The translations under genes were made by a program, and so were the position numbers. From NCBI GenBank assembly GCA_947501045.1, contig CANMUI010000006.1, positions 62,001-126,000 on the forward strand: a stretch of 64,000 nt of DNA, written 5' to 3'. Below, piece by piece: positions 9,030-18,400 of the stretch. The stretch is from an uncultured Psychrobacter sp. (lineage in GTDB: Bacteria; Pseudomonadota; Gammaproteobacteria; Pseudomonadales; Moraxellaceae). The stretch's first letter is position 1. Every line of letters starts with the position of its first letter. The notes under the pieces were generated by a model. The model worked only from the letters and a program-made list of their open reading frames with translations. It had not been told where the DNA came from and searched no databases.

Positions 9030-9041
9030 TGACAGCTGTCA
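9030..9041. promoter_or_regulatory. Perfect 12-bp palindrome TGACAGCTGTCA
   Basis: A self-complementary 12-mer in the 326-bp space between the bestrophin terminator and the amidase operon, about 115 bp before its first start codon. Possibly an operator for that operon. No regulator gene is adjacent. The rest of this space is A+T-rich with no convincing gene. Confidence 0.35.
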
Positions 9042-9156
9042 GAGTAAGTCATAAAGTAATTTGATGAGTTCAAAAAATGACGATTGAATTTTAAACTATG
9101 TAACTATACTCGTCATTAAGCTCTACCTTACTTTCATCAACATAAAGGACTATGAG

Positions 9157-9339
9157 ATGAGTATATCTATAAAAGATACTCTGGCCGCTAAAGGCGTTCA
9201 TCCTAGCGATGAACATTTAGCGATTATTGAAGAGAAGTGGAATGAGTACGAGCAGTTAAAAGGCGACTTAGAAGGTGTTGCTCTTGATGATGCTGATATC
9301 GCATTAGTCAATATTGCTGGAGACGATCATCATGAATAA
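9157..9339 (+). CDS. Small GatC/AtzG-like amidase partner
   Basis: Acidic 60-residue protein whose helical middle (DEHLAIIEEKWNEYEQLKGDLE) and position directly before an amidase resemble AtzG/DUF4089-type accessory subunits, which wrap around and stabilise the partner amidase as GatC does for GatA. The start ATG follows AAAGGA closely. The stop codon overlaps the amidase start by 8 nt, so the two are probably translationally coupled and made in equal amounts. Assignment is by size, acidity and coupling rather than a strong motif. Confidence 0.65.
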   Translation: MSISIKDTLAAKGVHPSDEHLAIIEEKWNEYEQLKGDLEGVALDDADIALVNIAGDDHHE

Positions 9340-10753
9340 CATGCATAAAGAGTTATTAGAAAAAACCGTCACAGAATTGGCGGATTTGATCAAGAATCGT
9401 GAAGTCTCTCCTGTAGATGTCACCAAAAATATTTTGGAATATATCGACAAGATTAATCCCAAAACCAATGCTTATATCTCTATTACTGCCGATACCGCCT
9501 TAGAACGCGCACGTGAAGCTGAAACTGAAATCACTGCTGGCAACTATAAAGGGATTTTCCACGGCATCCCTATCGCCTTAAAAGACAATATTTATTTTGG
9601 TCAAGAGCTGACCACAGTAGGATCTAAGATTCACGGTAGTTTTATTCCAGAAGCCGATGCTACTGTGACGGCAAAACTACGCGCAGCAGGAGCGGTTTTC
9701 ACAGGTAAGCTCAATATGCATGAATACGCTTTTGGTGCTGACAATAACAACCCCCATTTCGGTGCCGTACATAATCCATGGAATCCTGAAAAAATACCTG
9801 GTGGCTCTAGTGGCGGCTCTGGTGCAGCCGTTGCCGCGCATAGTACGTATAGCTCTTTGGGGACTGATACTGCCGGCTCTATTCGTATCCCATCTTCAGC
9901 TTGTGGTACTGTTGGCTTAAAACCCACGCATGGCAGGGTTAGTAAATATGGTGTTTATCCGCTAGCATGGACGTTAGATCATGTAGGGCCAATTGCTAAG
10001 TCCGTTGCAGATGCTGCGGCCATGCTGTCAGTTATTTCTGGTTTCGATATCAAAGATCCAACTTCTGCAAATGTGCCCGTCAATGACTACCTTAGCGGTC
10101 TGAACGGTAATGTTAAAGGTTTGCGTATAGGTATTAATGAAGATTACTTTTTTAAAAATATAGATGCTCGGGTAGAAAAAATCATTCGAGATCGTATTGC
10201 AGATTTAGAGAAATTGGGCGCTATTGTAAAACCCGTATCAATGCCGACGCTACGCCATGCCGAATGGACCGAGTTGGCCACTTGTTTTTCTGAAGCCTCA
10301 GCCATTCATCATCGCAATTTGCAAAAGCGACCAAACGACTTCGGTGCGGATATCCGTCTGTTATTTGAAATTGGTGAGATGTTCTCAGCAGTTGATTATC
10401 TGCAAGCACAACAAGTCAGACGGCAAATTAAGAAAGAATTTATGCAAGCTTTATCAGAGGTTGATGTGATTATTACACCTACTTTGCCACTTATACCACC
10501 AAGTATTGGCGAGAATACCGTAGACATCAATGGTAATGAATCCGGTTATATTGAAAACTCCATTCGGCTTACAGGGCCAAGTAATTTGACAGGTTTGCCT
10601 GCACTCTCAGTACCAGCAGGAATAGCTGAAGGGATGCCAGTAGGTGTGCAAATTATAGGTCGGGCCTTTGATGAAGCTAGAGTACTCAACGTAGGTATGG
10701 CGATTGAACTTATGAAGCCGCTAGGTGATCATCGACCAGTCTTGGCTCCTTAA
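9332..10753 (+). CDS. Amidase-signature hydrolase (GatA/AtzE-like)
   Basis: Amidase-signature enzyme of 473 residues. The Ser-cisSer-Lys triad is visible: Lys84 in IPIALKDN, cis-Ser160 in GGSSGGSGAAVAA, and nucleophile Ser183 in TDTAGSIRIPS. It would hydrolyse an amide or carbamoyl bond in the cytoplasm. It is not likely to be the tRNA-dependent GatA: gatB and true gatC are absent here and the context is catabolic. The ATG at 9332 has GGAG about 9 nt upstream and lies inside the end of the small-subunit gene. A carboxylate or ureido substrate is plausible given the downstream CitMHS transporter, but the real substrate is unknown. Confidence 0.82.
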   Translation: MNNMHKELLEKTVTELADLIKNREVSPVDVTKNILEYIDKINPKTNAYISITADTALERAREAETEITAGNYKGIFHGIPIALKDNIYFGQELTTVGSKIHGSFIPEADATVTAKLRAAGAVFTGKLNMHEYAFGADNNNPHFGAVHNPWNPEKIPGGSSGGSGAAVAAHSTYSSLGTDTAGSIRIPSSACGTVGLKPTHGRVSKYGVYPLAWTLDHVGPIAKSVADAAAMLSVISGFDIKDPTSANVPVNDYLSGLNGNVKGLRIGINEDYFFKNIDARVEKIIRDRIADLEKLGAIVKPVSMPTLRHAEWTELATCFSEASAIHHRNLQKRPNDFGADIRLLFEIGEMFSAVDYLQAQQVRRQIKKEFMQALSEVDVIITPTLPLIPPSIGENTVDINGNESGYIENSIRLTGPSNLTGLPALSVPAGIAEGMPVGVQIIGRAFDEARVLNVGMAIELMKPLGDHRPVLAP

Positions 10754-10856
10754 CTAAAACACTGGTTTGATAATAGCCATAAAAGAAAGCTTGGTAAAAA
10801 TGTTCAAACTCAACAAGTCGTAGTCAGTGGATATGGCACTTCAGGAGAAGCTTTAG

Positions 10857-12026
10857 ATGAATACAAAAGCGTTGATACCAAGCATACTCTCATTAGGACT
10901 CCTGTTTCAACTAGGAGTAATGACAGTAAGTAATGCAGCAGTAATCGTTGCTGCAACCGATAATTCGGTTTTGATTCAAGACGGTGAAGTTATTGTCGAT
11001 GCTAATGGCAAAAGAGGGTTATCCGTTATTGACCTTAATGGTCCTGAACCAATTTTAAAAGCTAGCATTCCATTGGCAAATAGTTTGTTTGGTCCTCCAG
11101 TTAACGTAGGTATTACGCCAGACGAGAGGCTCGCCCTAATCGCTGAGGCAATGAGACCAGGTAAGGGAGAGAAGCGTACCGAACTTGTCCCTAGTAATCT
11201 TGTTCATGTTGTAAACTTGACTACGAATCCGCCTAGAGAAATTGCTCAGATTACCGTCGGTAGGCAGCCTTCAGGACTGTCTATCCATCCGAAGGGACAT
11301 ATGGCTCTAGTGGCGAATACAGCTGATAACTTTATTACTATTCTTTCAATAAACAGAGATAAGGTTTCTGTCTCTGGGAAGGTCGACATTAGCGGCCCAG
11401 CTACTCATGTCGCTATCGCACCAGATGGTCGAAGCGCACTTGCTACGATGCAAGATGATCATAAAGTTGCTGTTCTAAAAATAGATGGCAATACTGTTAC
11501 TAATACTGCACAAGATGTTCCAGTTGGTCTTTATCCCTTCAATCTTGATATAACTCCCAACGGTGCTCTTGCCATTGTTAATAATAGTGGCAAAGGAGGG
11601 CGTTCGGATGGAAATGCCAACACAGTAACCATTCTTGATCTTGAGCATGACCCGGTTCATGTCATTGATCATGTCACAGTTGGAGACAGTCCAGAAGGTA
11701 TTGCTATTAGCCCAACAGGGCAGATTGCTGTAGTTGGCTTATTAGACGGCGGTGACGGTCCTTATGATGCGTTTTATTATCATCAGCGGGGGAGAATTGT
11801 AATTCTCGGTATTGATGGGAAAAAGGTGAGTCGCCTTCAGGAAATTACCCTAGGTGGACTACCTGAGGCTATTGCTTTTAGTCCCGATGGTCGACTTCTT
11901 CTTGTCGGTAATCTTTTTGATAAAAACATCGCAGTACTTGAAGTGAATGGCACCGAAGTAGTAGACACCGGACGGAGAATATCTTTGCCAGGTCAGCCAG
12001 CAGCTTTACGAGCTCGACCTAGGTAA
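10857..12026 (+). CDS. Exported YVTN-type beta-propeller protein
   Basis: 389 residues with a cleavable signal peptide (hydrophobic 5-25, likely cleavage after SNA). The body consists of about seven repeats of the form G-x-x-P-x-G-ITPDGRLALVAN, seen as NVGITPDERLALIAEA, SIHPKGHMALVANT, AIAPDGRSALATM, DITPNGALAIVNN, AISPTGQIAVVGL and AFSPDGRLLLVGN. This predicts a periplasmic beta-propeller of the lactonase/YVTN type. No catalytic residues could be assigned; it may be a lactonase, a binding protein or a scaffold. The ATG follows AGGAG. It lies 103 nt after the amidase gene, same strand, and ends at a terminator, so it may close the amidase operon. Confidence 0.75.
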   Translation: MNTKALIPSILSLGLLFQLGVMTVSNAAVIVAATDNSVLIQDGEVIVDANGKRGLSVIDLNGPEPILKASIPLANSLFGPPVNVGITPDERLALIAEAMRPGKGEKRTELVPSNLVHVVNLTTNPPREIAQITVGRQPSGLSIHPKGHMALVANTADNFITILSINRDKVSVSGKVDISGPATHVAIAPDGRSALATMQDDHKVAVLKIDGNTVTNTAQDVPVGLYPFNLDITPNGALAIVNNSGKGGRSDGNANTVTILDLEHDPVHVIDHVTVGDSPEGIAISPTGQIAVVGLLDGGDGPYDAFYYHQRGRIVILGIDGKKVSRLQEITLGGLPEAIAFSPDGRLLLVGNLFDKNIAVLEVNGTEVVDTGRRISLPGQPAALRARPR

Positions 12027-12102
12027 AAAAGTGTAGTGCGTAAATAAAAACTATGGCCGAAGTTAAGAATTTACAACTTAGCAAACCTTGCGTAATTAAG
12101 CT

Positions 12103-12139
12103 AACCCTTATAAGTTAGAAAGCTTATCAGGGTTTTTTT
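12103..12139 (+). terminator. Intrinsic terminator after beta-propeller gene
   Basis: AACCCTTATAAG and CTTATCAGGGTT pair with one mismatch around an 8-nt loop, followed by seven T. It separates the amidase/propeller unit from the CitMHS/AtuA unit. The remaining sequence up to 12327 is A+T-rich and presumably holds the next promoter; no gene is visible. Confidence 0.8.
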
Positions 12140-12327
12140 ATAAAAAACGATGTTAATTTCAAACCAGCAGTTTTAATCTAAGTATCTAGTGAACTGTGCT
12201 AAAGAAACTGTAGAAAAATATTTAGTAAGCTAATCATATAAATATTCAGTTTGATTGCTCTAATACTTAGGAAAAATGATAAGGTGAAGTGACAAGGAAG
12301 AAGGCGGCTTTTAAAAGGAGGATATGC

Positions 12328-13617
12328 ATGCTAGCTTTATTGGGTTTTTTAACCATTTTCGTATTTTTGGGACTAATACTGACTAAAAAAGTATCTGTAA
12401 TTGTCTCATTAATTCTAGTTCCTGTCTTTTTTGCCCTAATAGGAGGTTTTGGTAGTGAGTTAGGAGACTTCATGCTTGATGGTATTATCGGTGTAGCGCC
12501 AACAGGAATCATGCTAGGGTTTGCTATATTGTTTTTTGGTGTGATGGACAATGCCGGTTTGTTCGATCCGCTAATCTCAAAGGTTTTAGCCTTGGTCAAG
12601 GGTGATCCGATTAAAATCACCATAGGCACCGCTGTCATTGCAATGGTGGCTCACTTAGATGGCTCTGGCGCTTCTACTTTTTTAATTACCATTCCTGCAT
12701 TACTGCCCTTATACGATAAGTTGGGTATGAGCCGTATTACCTTGGCAGGCATGGTGGCTCTTGGGGCAGGCATAATGAATCTAACGCCTTGGGGTGGACC
12801 GACCGCACGTGCGGCGGCTGCACTGGAAGTTAGTACTGCTGTATTATTCAATCCGCTTATTCCTGCTTTTTTGGCAGGCGTGGTTTGGGTTATTTTTGTG
12901 GCCTACCTAGTCGGTAGAAAAGAGCGTAAAAGCTTGGGGGTGCAAAACTTAGAGCACAATCTGCATGATGAGTTGAATGACGAAGAGCGCAGTATGCGCC
13001 GTCCCAAACTTTTTTGGTTCAATTTGGTTTTAACCGTTTTGACTATCGTGGCCTTGGTGCAAGTTTGGTTACCGCTGCCCATCGTCTTTATGGTGGCATT
13101 TGCCGTCGCTGTTTTAATAAATTACCCTAAACCCGATGACCAAATGCATCAGATAAGAACCCAATCTGTTGGCATGATTACTGTTGTGTCTATTATTTTT
13201 GCGGCTGGTATCTTCACAGGTATTCTATCAGGCACAGGTATGATTAATGCAATGTCGACTGCATTGGTTCAGATTATCCCTGATGCTGTAGGTGGCTCTA
13301 TGGGAGTGATTGTAGCGGTAATAAGTATGCCTTTGAGTTTGATTTTCACCCCAGATGCTTACTATTTTGGAGTCATGCCAATCCTTGCTGAAACTGCGAG
13401 CGCCTACGGTCTTGACCCAACCCAAATTGGTCAGGCATCGATGCTTGGGCAGATGACGACTGGGTTCCCTATTAGTCCTTTGACCGCATCAACATTTCTA
13501 TTGATCGGTTTAGCACAGGTAGAACTTGCCGATCATCAAAAGTTCGTCTTCAAATGGGCATTTGGTACCACTATCGTCATGACTATCGTCGCAGTTATCA
13601 CAGGTGTCATTATATAA
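12328..13617 (+). CDS. CitMHS-family carboxylate:cation symporter
   Basis: Polytopic inner-membrane transporter of 429 residues with about eleven hydrophobic segments. Family features include the N-terminal LGFLTIFVFLGLILTKK helix, the conserved HLDGSGASTFLITIPALLPLY loop, NLTPWGGPTARAAAAL, and the C-terminal LTASTFLLIGLAQVEL segment. Characterised members carry metal-complexed citrate or related di/tricarboxylates with protons. The ATG at 12328 is 6 nt after AGGAGG, a very strong site; the upstream GTG in the same frame is not needed. It heads a unit with the two AtuA-family genes (41 nt to the next), suggesting that it imports the substrate of that pathway. Confidence 0.85.
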   Translation: MLALLGFLTIFVFLGLILTKKVSVIVSLILVPVFFALIGGFGSELGDFMLDGIIGVAPTGIMLGFAILFFGVMDNAGLFDPLISKVLALVKGDPIKITIGTAVIAMVAHLDGSGASTFLITIPALLPLYDKLGMSRITLAGMVALGAGIMNLTPWGGPTARAAAALEVSTAVLFNPLIPAFLAGVVWVIFVAYLVGRKERKSLGVQNLEHNLHDELNDEERSMRRPKLFWFNLVLTVLTIVALVQVWLPLPIVFMVAFAVAVLINYPKPDDQMHQIRTQSVGMITVVSIIFAAGIFTGILSGTGMINAMSTALVQIIPDAVGGSMGVIVAVISMPLSLIFTPDAYYFGVMPILAETASAYGLDPTQIGQASMLGQMTTGFPISPLTASTFLLIGLAQVELADHQKFVFKWAFGTTIVMTIVAVITGVII

Positions 13618-13657
13618 GTAGGTAACATAATAAACAGAACAACAGGGAGATGATGCT

Positions 13658-15001
13658 ATGAAATCAATCAGAATTGGCTCTGGAGCGGGTTATTCAGATG
13701 ACAGGCTACAACCAGCGCTTGATATCATTAAATACGGAGAGGTTGATTATATTGTTTTTGAATGTCTTGCAGAGCGAACCATTGCCATAGCCCAGCAGCG
13801 AAAAATGCAGAACCCACAAGAGGGTTATGACAGCCTGCTTGAATATCGGATGGAGCAGGTCTTACCGCTTTGTGCAGAAAAAGGTGTCAAGATAATAACT
13901 AATATGGGAGCTGCCAATCCAGAAGCGGCAGCTGAGATGATAAAACAGATAGCTCAAAAGCACGATCTGCATAATCTCAAAATAGCGGCAGTCACTGGCG
14001 ATGATGTTTTATCAAAAATCGATCGGTATCAAGATAAAAAACTGCTAGAGAACGATAAGTCAATTAAAGAGCTAGGATCAACCATCGTTTCTGCTAACGC
14101 TTATATTGGCGCAAAAGGTATCGTACAAGCACTTAAAGCGGGTGCAGATATCGTTGTTACTGGCCGCGCGGCTGATCCTTCGTTATTTCTCGCCCCTATG
14201 ATTTATGAATTTGACTGGTCTTTTTTAGATACTGAACTGCTAGGTAAAGGAACGATAGGTGGCCATCTAATGGAGTGCGGCGCTCAGATTACGGGTGGCT
14301 ATTTTGCAGATCCAGGTTATAAAGAAGTGCCGGAGCTTTGGAACGTAGGTTTCCCAATCATGGAAGTCGAAGAAAAAGGTGAGTACTATATTACGAAACT
14401 AAATGACTCCGGTGGTCTGGTTTCTCTAGCAACGGTAAAAGAACAATTACTCTATGAAATTCATGATCCCGCCAACTATCTGACCCCAGATGTTATCGCT
14501 GATTTCTCCGATGTTCAGGTCGAAAAGGTAGAAGAAAACGTTGTTAAGGTATTTGGCGGCTCTGGCAAAACAAAGACTGGCTTGCTAAAAACCAGTATAG
14601 GCTATAAAGAGGGCTATATCGCTGAGGCAGAAATCAGCTATGGTGGTTCAGGTTCAGTTGCAAGAGCAAAGCTTGCAAAAGAGATTATCCAAAAAAGGCT
14701 TGCTGCTCAAAATATTGAGCCTATTGAGATGCGTTATGATTTTATCGGGGTGAATTCTTTATATGGTAATGAGGTTGTTGATTCGCCAGAAATGGCTGAG
14801 GTCAGACTTCGTATCGCTGCGAGAACTGAAGATCATATGACTGCAAAATCCGTTGTTCGAGAAGTAGAATCTCTCTACACCAATGGCCCAGCAGGCGGTG
14901 GCGGCATTCGCTCAAATATTAAAGAGATCGTTTCAATAGGCTCAATTTTGATTCCAGAAGCAGATACGGATATTAACATTTCATATCATGAGGTGACATA
15001 A
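13658..15001 (+). CDS. AtuA-family (DUF1446) protein
   Basis: 447 residues matching the main domain of AtuA/DUF1446 proteins: SIRIGSGAGYSDDRLQPALDII at the N-terminus, ITNMGAANPEAAAEMI, the DIVVTGRAADPSLFLAPMIYEF motif, GHLMECGAQITGGYFADPG, and the late GGGGIRSNIKEIVS segment. AtuA is needed for acyclic terpene catabolism in Pseudomonas but its chemistry is not established, and the wider family occurs in varied catabolic clusters. There is a good ribosome site (GGGAGATGATGCT). It ends with TAA placed directly against the ATG of the next gene, so the C-terminal domain that is fused in AtuA is a separate chain here. Confidence 0.8.
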   Translation: MKSIRIGSGAGYSDDRLQPALDIIKYGEVDYIVFECLAERTIAIAQQRKMQNPQEGYDSLLEYRMEQVLPLCAEKGVKIITNMGAANPEAAAEMIKQIAQKHDLHNLKIAAVTGDDVLSKIDRYQDKKLLENDKSIKELGSTIVSANAYIGAKGIVQALKAGADIVVTGRAADPSLFLAPMIYEFDWSFLDTELLGKGTIGGHLMECGAQITGGYFADPGYKEVPELWNVGFPIMEVEEKGEYYITKLNDSGGLVSLATVKEQLLYEIHDPANYLTPDVIADFSDVQVEKVEENVVKVFGGSGKTKTGLLKTSIGYKEGYIAEAEISYGGSGSVARAKLAKEIIQKRLAAQNIEPIEMRYDFIGVNSLYGNEVVDSPEMAEVRLRIAARTEDHMTAKSVVREVESLYTNGPAGGGGIRSNIKEIVSIGSILIPEADTDINISYHEVT

Positions 15002-15301
15002 ATGAAATTACGTGAAATCGCTCATTCCCGAACTGGTGATAAAGGCAATATCTCTAATATCTCGGTTATAGCGTACAAAGATGAAGACTATGAATTGATC
15101 AAAGAAAAGGTTACCGAGGAGGTGGTAAAAGAATGGTTTAAAGACATTGTACAAGGCGAAGTCACTCGCTATGAGCTGCCAAATCTTAGTGCCTTCAACT
15201 TTGTAATGACGGGCGCTTTAGGCGGCGGGGTCACCAAATCCTTGGCGCAGGATATGCACGGGAAAAGTCTCAGCTCCAAATTGTTGGATTTAGAGATATA
15301 A
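15002..15301 (+). CDS. AtuA-like C-terminal (ferredoxin-fold) domain as a separate protein
   Basis: 99 residues corresponding to the C-terminal domain of AtuA-type proteins, recognisable by LREIAHSRTGDKGNISNISVIA at the start and the RYELPNLSAFNFVMTGALGGG segment near 60-78. Its start codon immediately follows the stop of the DUF1446 gene with no spacer, so translation is probably coupled and the two products should form a complex. Function unknown. It is the last gene of the CitMHS unit. Confidence 0.75.
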   Translation: MKLREIAHSRTGDKGNISNISVIAYKDEDYELIKEKVTEEVVKEWFKDIVQGEVTRYELPNLSAFNFVMTGALGGGVTKSLAQDMHGKSLSSKLLDLEI

Positions 15302-15376
15302 ATGGACAAGAGTTTCTAAATAGAGTGTTTCGAATGGTATTAGTATAAAGTTATAGCTAAATAAAGATAATATGCG

Positions 15377-15395
15377 AGCCTAATTTCGTTAGGCT
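15377..15395. other. Small inverted repeat AGCCTAA-TTTCG-TTAGGCT
   Basis: A perfect 7-bp-arm hairpin in the convergent space between the AtuA-type genes and hsdR. No T-run follows on the plus strand, so terminator function is doubtful. Its right arm overlaps the start of the bestrophin-like remnant and may be partly a relic of that gene. Confidence 0.35.
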
Positions 15396-15475
15396 TGGCT
15401 GTACATTGATGATCGCTTATACCTTTTTCGGTTTGGATATTTTGATAATGAAGCTTTTTTAGAAACACAAGATAT
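15385..15475 (+). pseudogene. Decayed 3' fragment of a second bestrophin-family gene
   Basis: The stretch 15409-15444 matches 8645-8680 of the intact bestrophin gene at 31 of 36 positions and in the same codon register. It translates as MIAYTFFGLDIL against MIAYTFFGLDVL in the intact protein. Similarity also extends upstream (TTCGTTAGGCTTGGC against CTCGCTAGGCTGGGC, about 12 of 15), with roughly 10 bases lost between the two blocks, and weakly downstream. The reading frame ends soon after. The differences are mostly at third codon positions, so this was once a functional, diverged homologue rather than a fresh duplication. Confidence 0.72.
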
Positions 15476-15478
15476 TAA

Positions 15479-18400
15479 CTATACTTTACCACCCACGCCT
15501 TTGAACTTCTCTACAAAGGCAGCGATTTTCTGCAAGACACTTTGCTTTTTAGTGAGATATTGCGAATTCAGCGGGCTTAATTTTGGCAAAATAGCGTTAA
15601 GCTCCGTACCGTTTTCGCTGGCGTATTCGCGCTTTAATGAGGCGCTGATATAACGCTTTGCCGCCTCAGTATTTAGGTTTTCGTCAGTGATAATCTCTTT
15701 TACTTCGCGTTGTTGCTCGCTTTGGGCAAAGGTAAAAAACGCCTCGATAATGCTGGATTTATCAGGAATGTTATCCAGATTAGTCTGATGGATAAAGTCC
15801 ACAACCAAGCTCTCTTTGGCTCGGTTGCCAAGGCTGGCGCGAATCATACGCCGTACCTCCTCAACCAGCGCTGATTTATCCTTGGTTTGCTTATTATGCT
15901 CAAAGATGAGTTCCAGAATATAATCGAGGTTAATCTCTTGTGATTTGAGTAAGTCCACCTCAAACACCACTTCATCCCAATCGACAACAGCGCTGTCTTG
16001 TTCATTGCCTGATCTCTCGCGGCGTATCCAATCGCGAATGTCATTATAGGTGGAGCGATAATCCTGTACGCTGCGCTCGCTTGGTACTTTGATAGCTTGC
16101 AGCGCGGCTAAATCGTCATCATCGAGATAGTGATCGGCTTTGAAGGTTTCGACGGCGGCGGTGTCACTCATATCTAAGTCTTGCATAGCTTTTAGACTGG
16201 CAAACTCGTCATAGTTTTGCAAAATATTCTCGACGCGCAAATACTCACCAAACAGCTTAGCAAAGTCCTTTTTGTCCGCCTCAGTTACGATTTCATCAGG
16301 GTTAGGGAAGCGCGCTTCTAGCTCTTTGACCACTTCTAAATAGCCGCGTCTTGCCTTACCCGTCACCACATCAGTGAATCCTGCCATGTACTCTTTATAG
16401 CTCTTTTCTAGTACGACGTTTTTGGTATTACTATCACCAAACAAGGTAATGGCATCGATAGTGGCTTTTTCTAAATCGCGAAAGGTGACGATATTACCAA
16501 AGGTCTTAGTGGCATCATAAATGCGGTTGGTACGCGAAAACGCTTGCATCAAACCGTGATAACGCAGGTTCTTATCGACAAATAAAGTATTCATAGTCGG
16601 CGCGTCAAAACCCGTTAAGAACATGCCAACCACGATAAGCAGGTCTACCTCACGGTTTTTGACCCGCTGTGCTAGATCGCGATAGTAGTTCTGAAACGAT
16701 TTACTATCGACGCCATAGTTGGTCTTAAATAGCGCGTTATAATCGCTAATGGCGGCGCTCAAGAACTCTTTGGCGCTACTATCCATAGCGGATAGCTCAA
16801 AGCTCTCGTCCACTATCTCGCCGACGGTTTGTTGCTCTTCATTCGCTGCAAAAGAGAAGATAGTCGCAATCTTGAGCGGCTGAGTGCTGTCCTGTTGCAA
16901 TGTATTTAACATCTCATAATAGGACTTGGCAGCATCCACGCTACTGACGGCAAACATCGCATTAAAGCCTTTGCCAGCCCCTTGTAGGCGGTGGGTCTTT
17001 TGCCTAAATTTACTTAGCAAGTACGTCGATATCTCGCGGATACGCTCAGGATGCAGTAGCAGCTGTTTGTTTTCGCTAGCCGTTAGGGTTTGCTCGTCTG
17101 TCTCGCTCTCAATCGCTTTGAACTGCGGGCGTACATCGTTATAGTCGACTTTGAACTTGAGCACCTTTTCATCGCGGATAGCATCGGTGATGACGTAGGA
17201 GTGCAGCTCGCGCCCGAATACGCTGGCGGTAGTCTCCGCGCCCAAAGCGTTTTGCGGAAAGATTGGCGTGCCCGTAAAGCCGAATTGATAGTACTTTTTA
17301 AACTTACGCTTGAGGTTCTTTTGCGCCTCCCCAAACTGGCTACGGTGCGCTTCATCAAAGATAAACACCACTTGCTTATCATAGATAGGCAAGTCGCTCT
17401 CGCTCTTGATGAGGTTATTGAGCTTTTGAATGGTGGTCACGATGATTTTATTATCGTCCTTGTCCAGATTACGCTTGAGTCCTGCGGTGCTATCCGATCC
17501 ATTGACGCTATCAGGGGAGAAGCGCTGATATTCCTTCATGGTCTGATAATCAAGGTCTTTGCGATCCACCACAAAAAAGACTTTTTCGATAAAATCAAGC
17601 TCAGTCGCTAGCCGCGCCGCTTTAAAGCTGGTCAAGGTCTTGCCTGAGCCTGTGGTGTGCCAGATATAGCCGCCGCTCTCAAGCGTGCTCCACTTTTTGG
17701 CTTGATAGGTGCTATTAATCTTCCAAAGGATACGTTCCGTTGCCGCAATTTGATAAGGGCGCATCACCAGTAAGGTGTTACTGACATCAAATACCGAATA
17801 TTTGAGTAGTACGTTTAATAGCGTTGTCTTTTGAAAAAAGGTAGCGGTAAAGTCCTTAATGTCTTTGATTAGAGTGTTATCAGACTTTGCCCAGTTCATG
17901 GTGAAGTCAAAGCTGTTTTTATCGCGTTTGGTGGTATTGGCAAAGTAGCGCGTGTCGGTGCCATTTGAGATCACAAACAGCTGTAGATATTTAAAAAGGG
18001 AATTATCGCTATTGAAGCTCTCTTTGCTATAGCGGTGTACTTGGTTAAAGGCTTCACGAATAGCGATACCGCGCTTTTTTAGCTCGACTTGTACCAGTGG
18101 CAGACCGTTGACGAGGATAGTGACATCGTAGCGATTGGCGTGAGTGCCGGTCTGCGCGAACTGTTTGATCACTTGCACTTTATTATTAGCGATGTGGGTT
18201 TTATCAAATAGATAAGTGTTTTGAATACGCCCATCATCAAAGACAAAATCATAAACATAGTCATCATGGACTTTGCGGGTCTTATCAATGCTGTTGTCGC
18301 TAGGATTATCAAGATATTCGAGTAAAAACCGCTGCCATTCGTCATCGGTAAATTGCACATTATTAAGGCGCTGTAGTTGGGCGCGGACATTGACGAGCAT

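Noticed and set aside
9332..10753. Glutamyl-tRNA amidotransferase subunit GatA
   Set aside because: The catalytic motifs are those of all amidase-signature enzymes. No gatB is present, the small partner is not a clear GatC, and the neighbours are catabolic.
15377..15395. Terminator between the AtuA-type genes and hsdR
   Set aside because: The 7-bp hairpin is not followed by a T-run in either direction and overlaps the bestrophin remnant.
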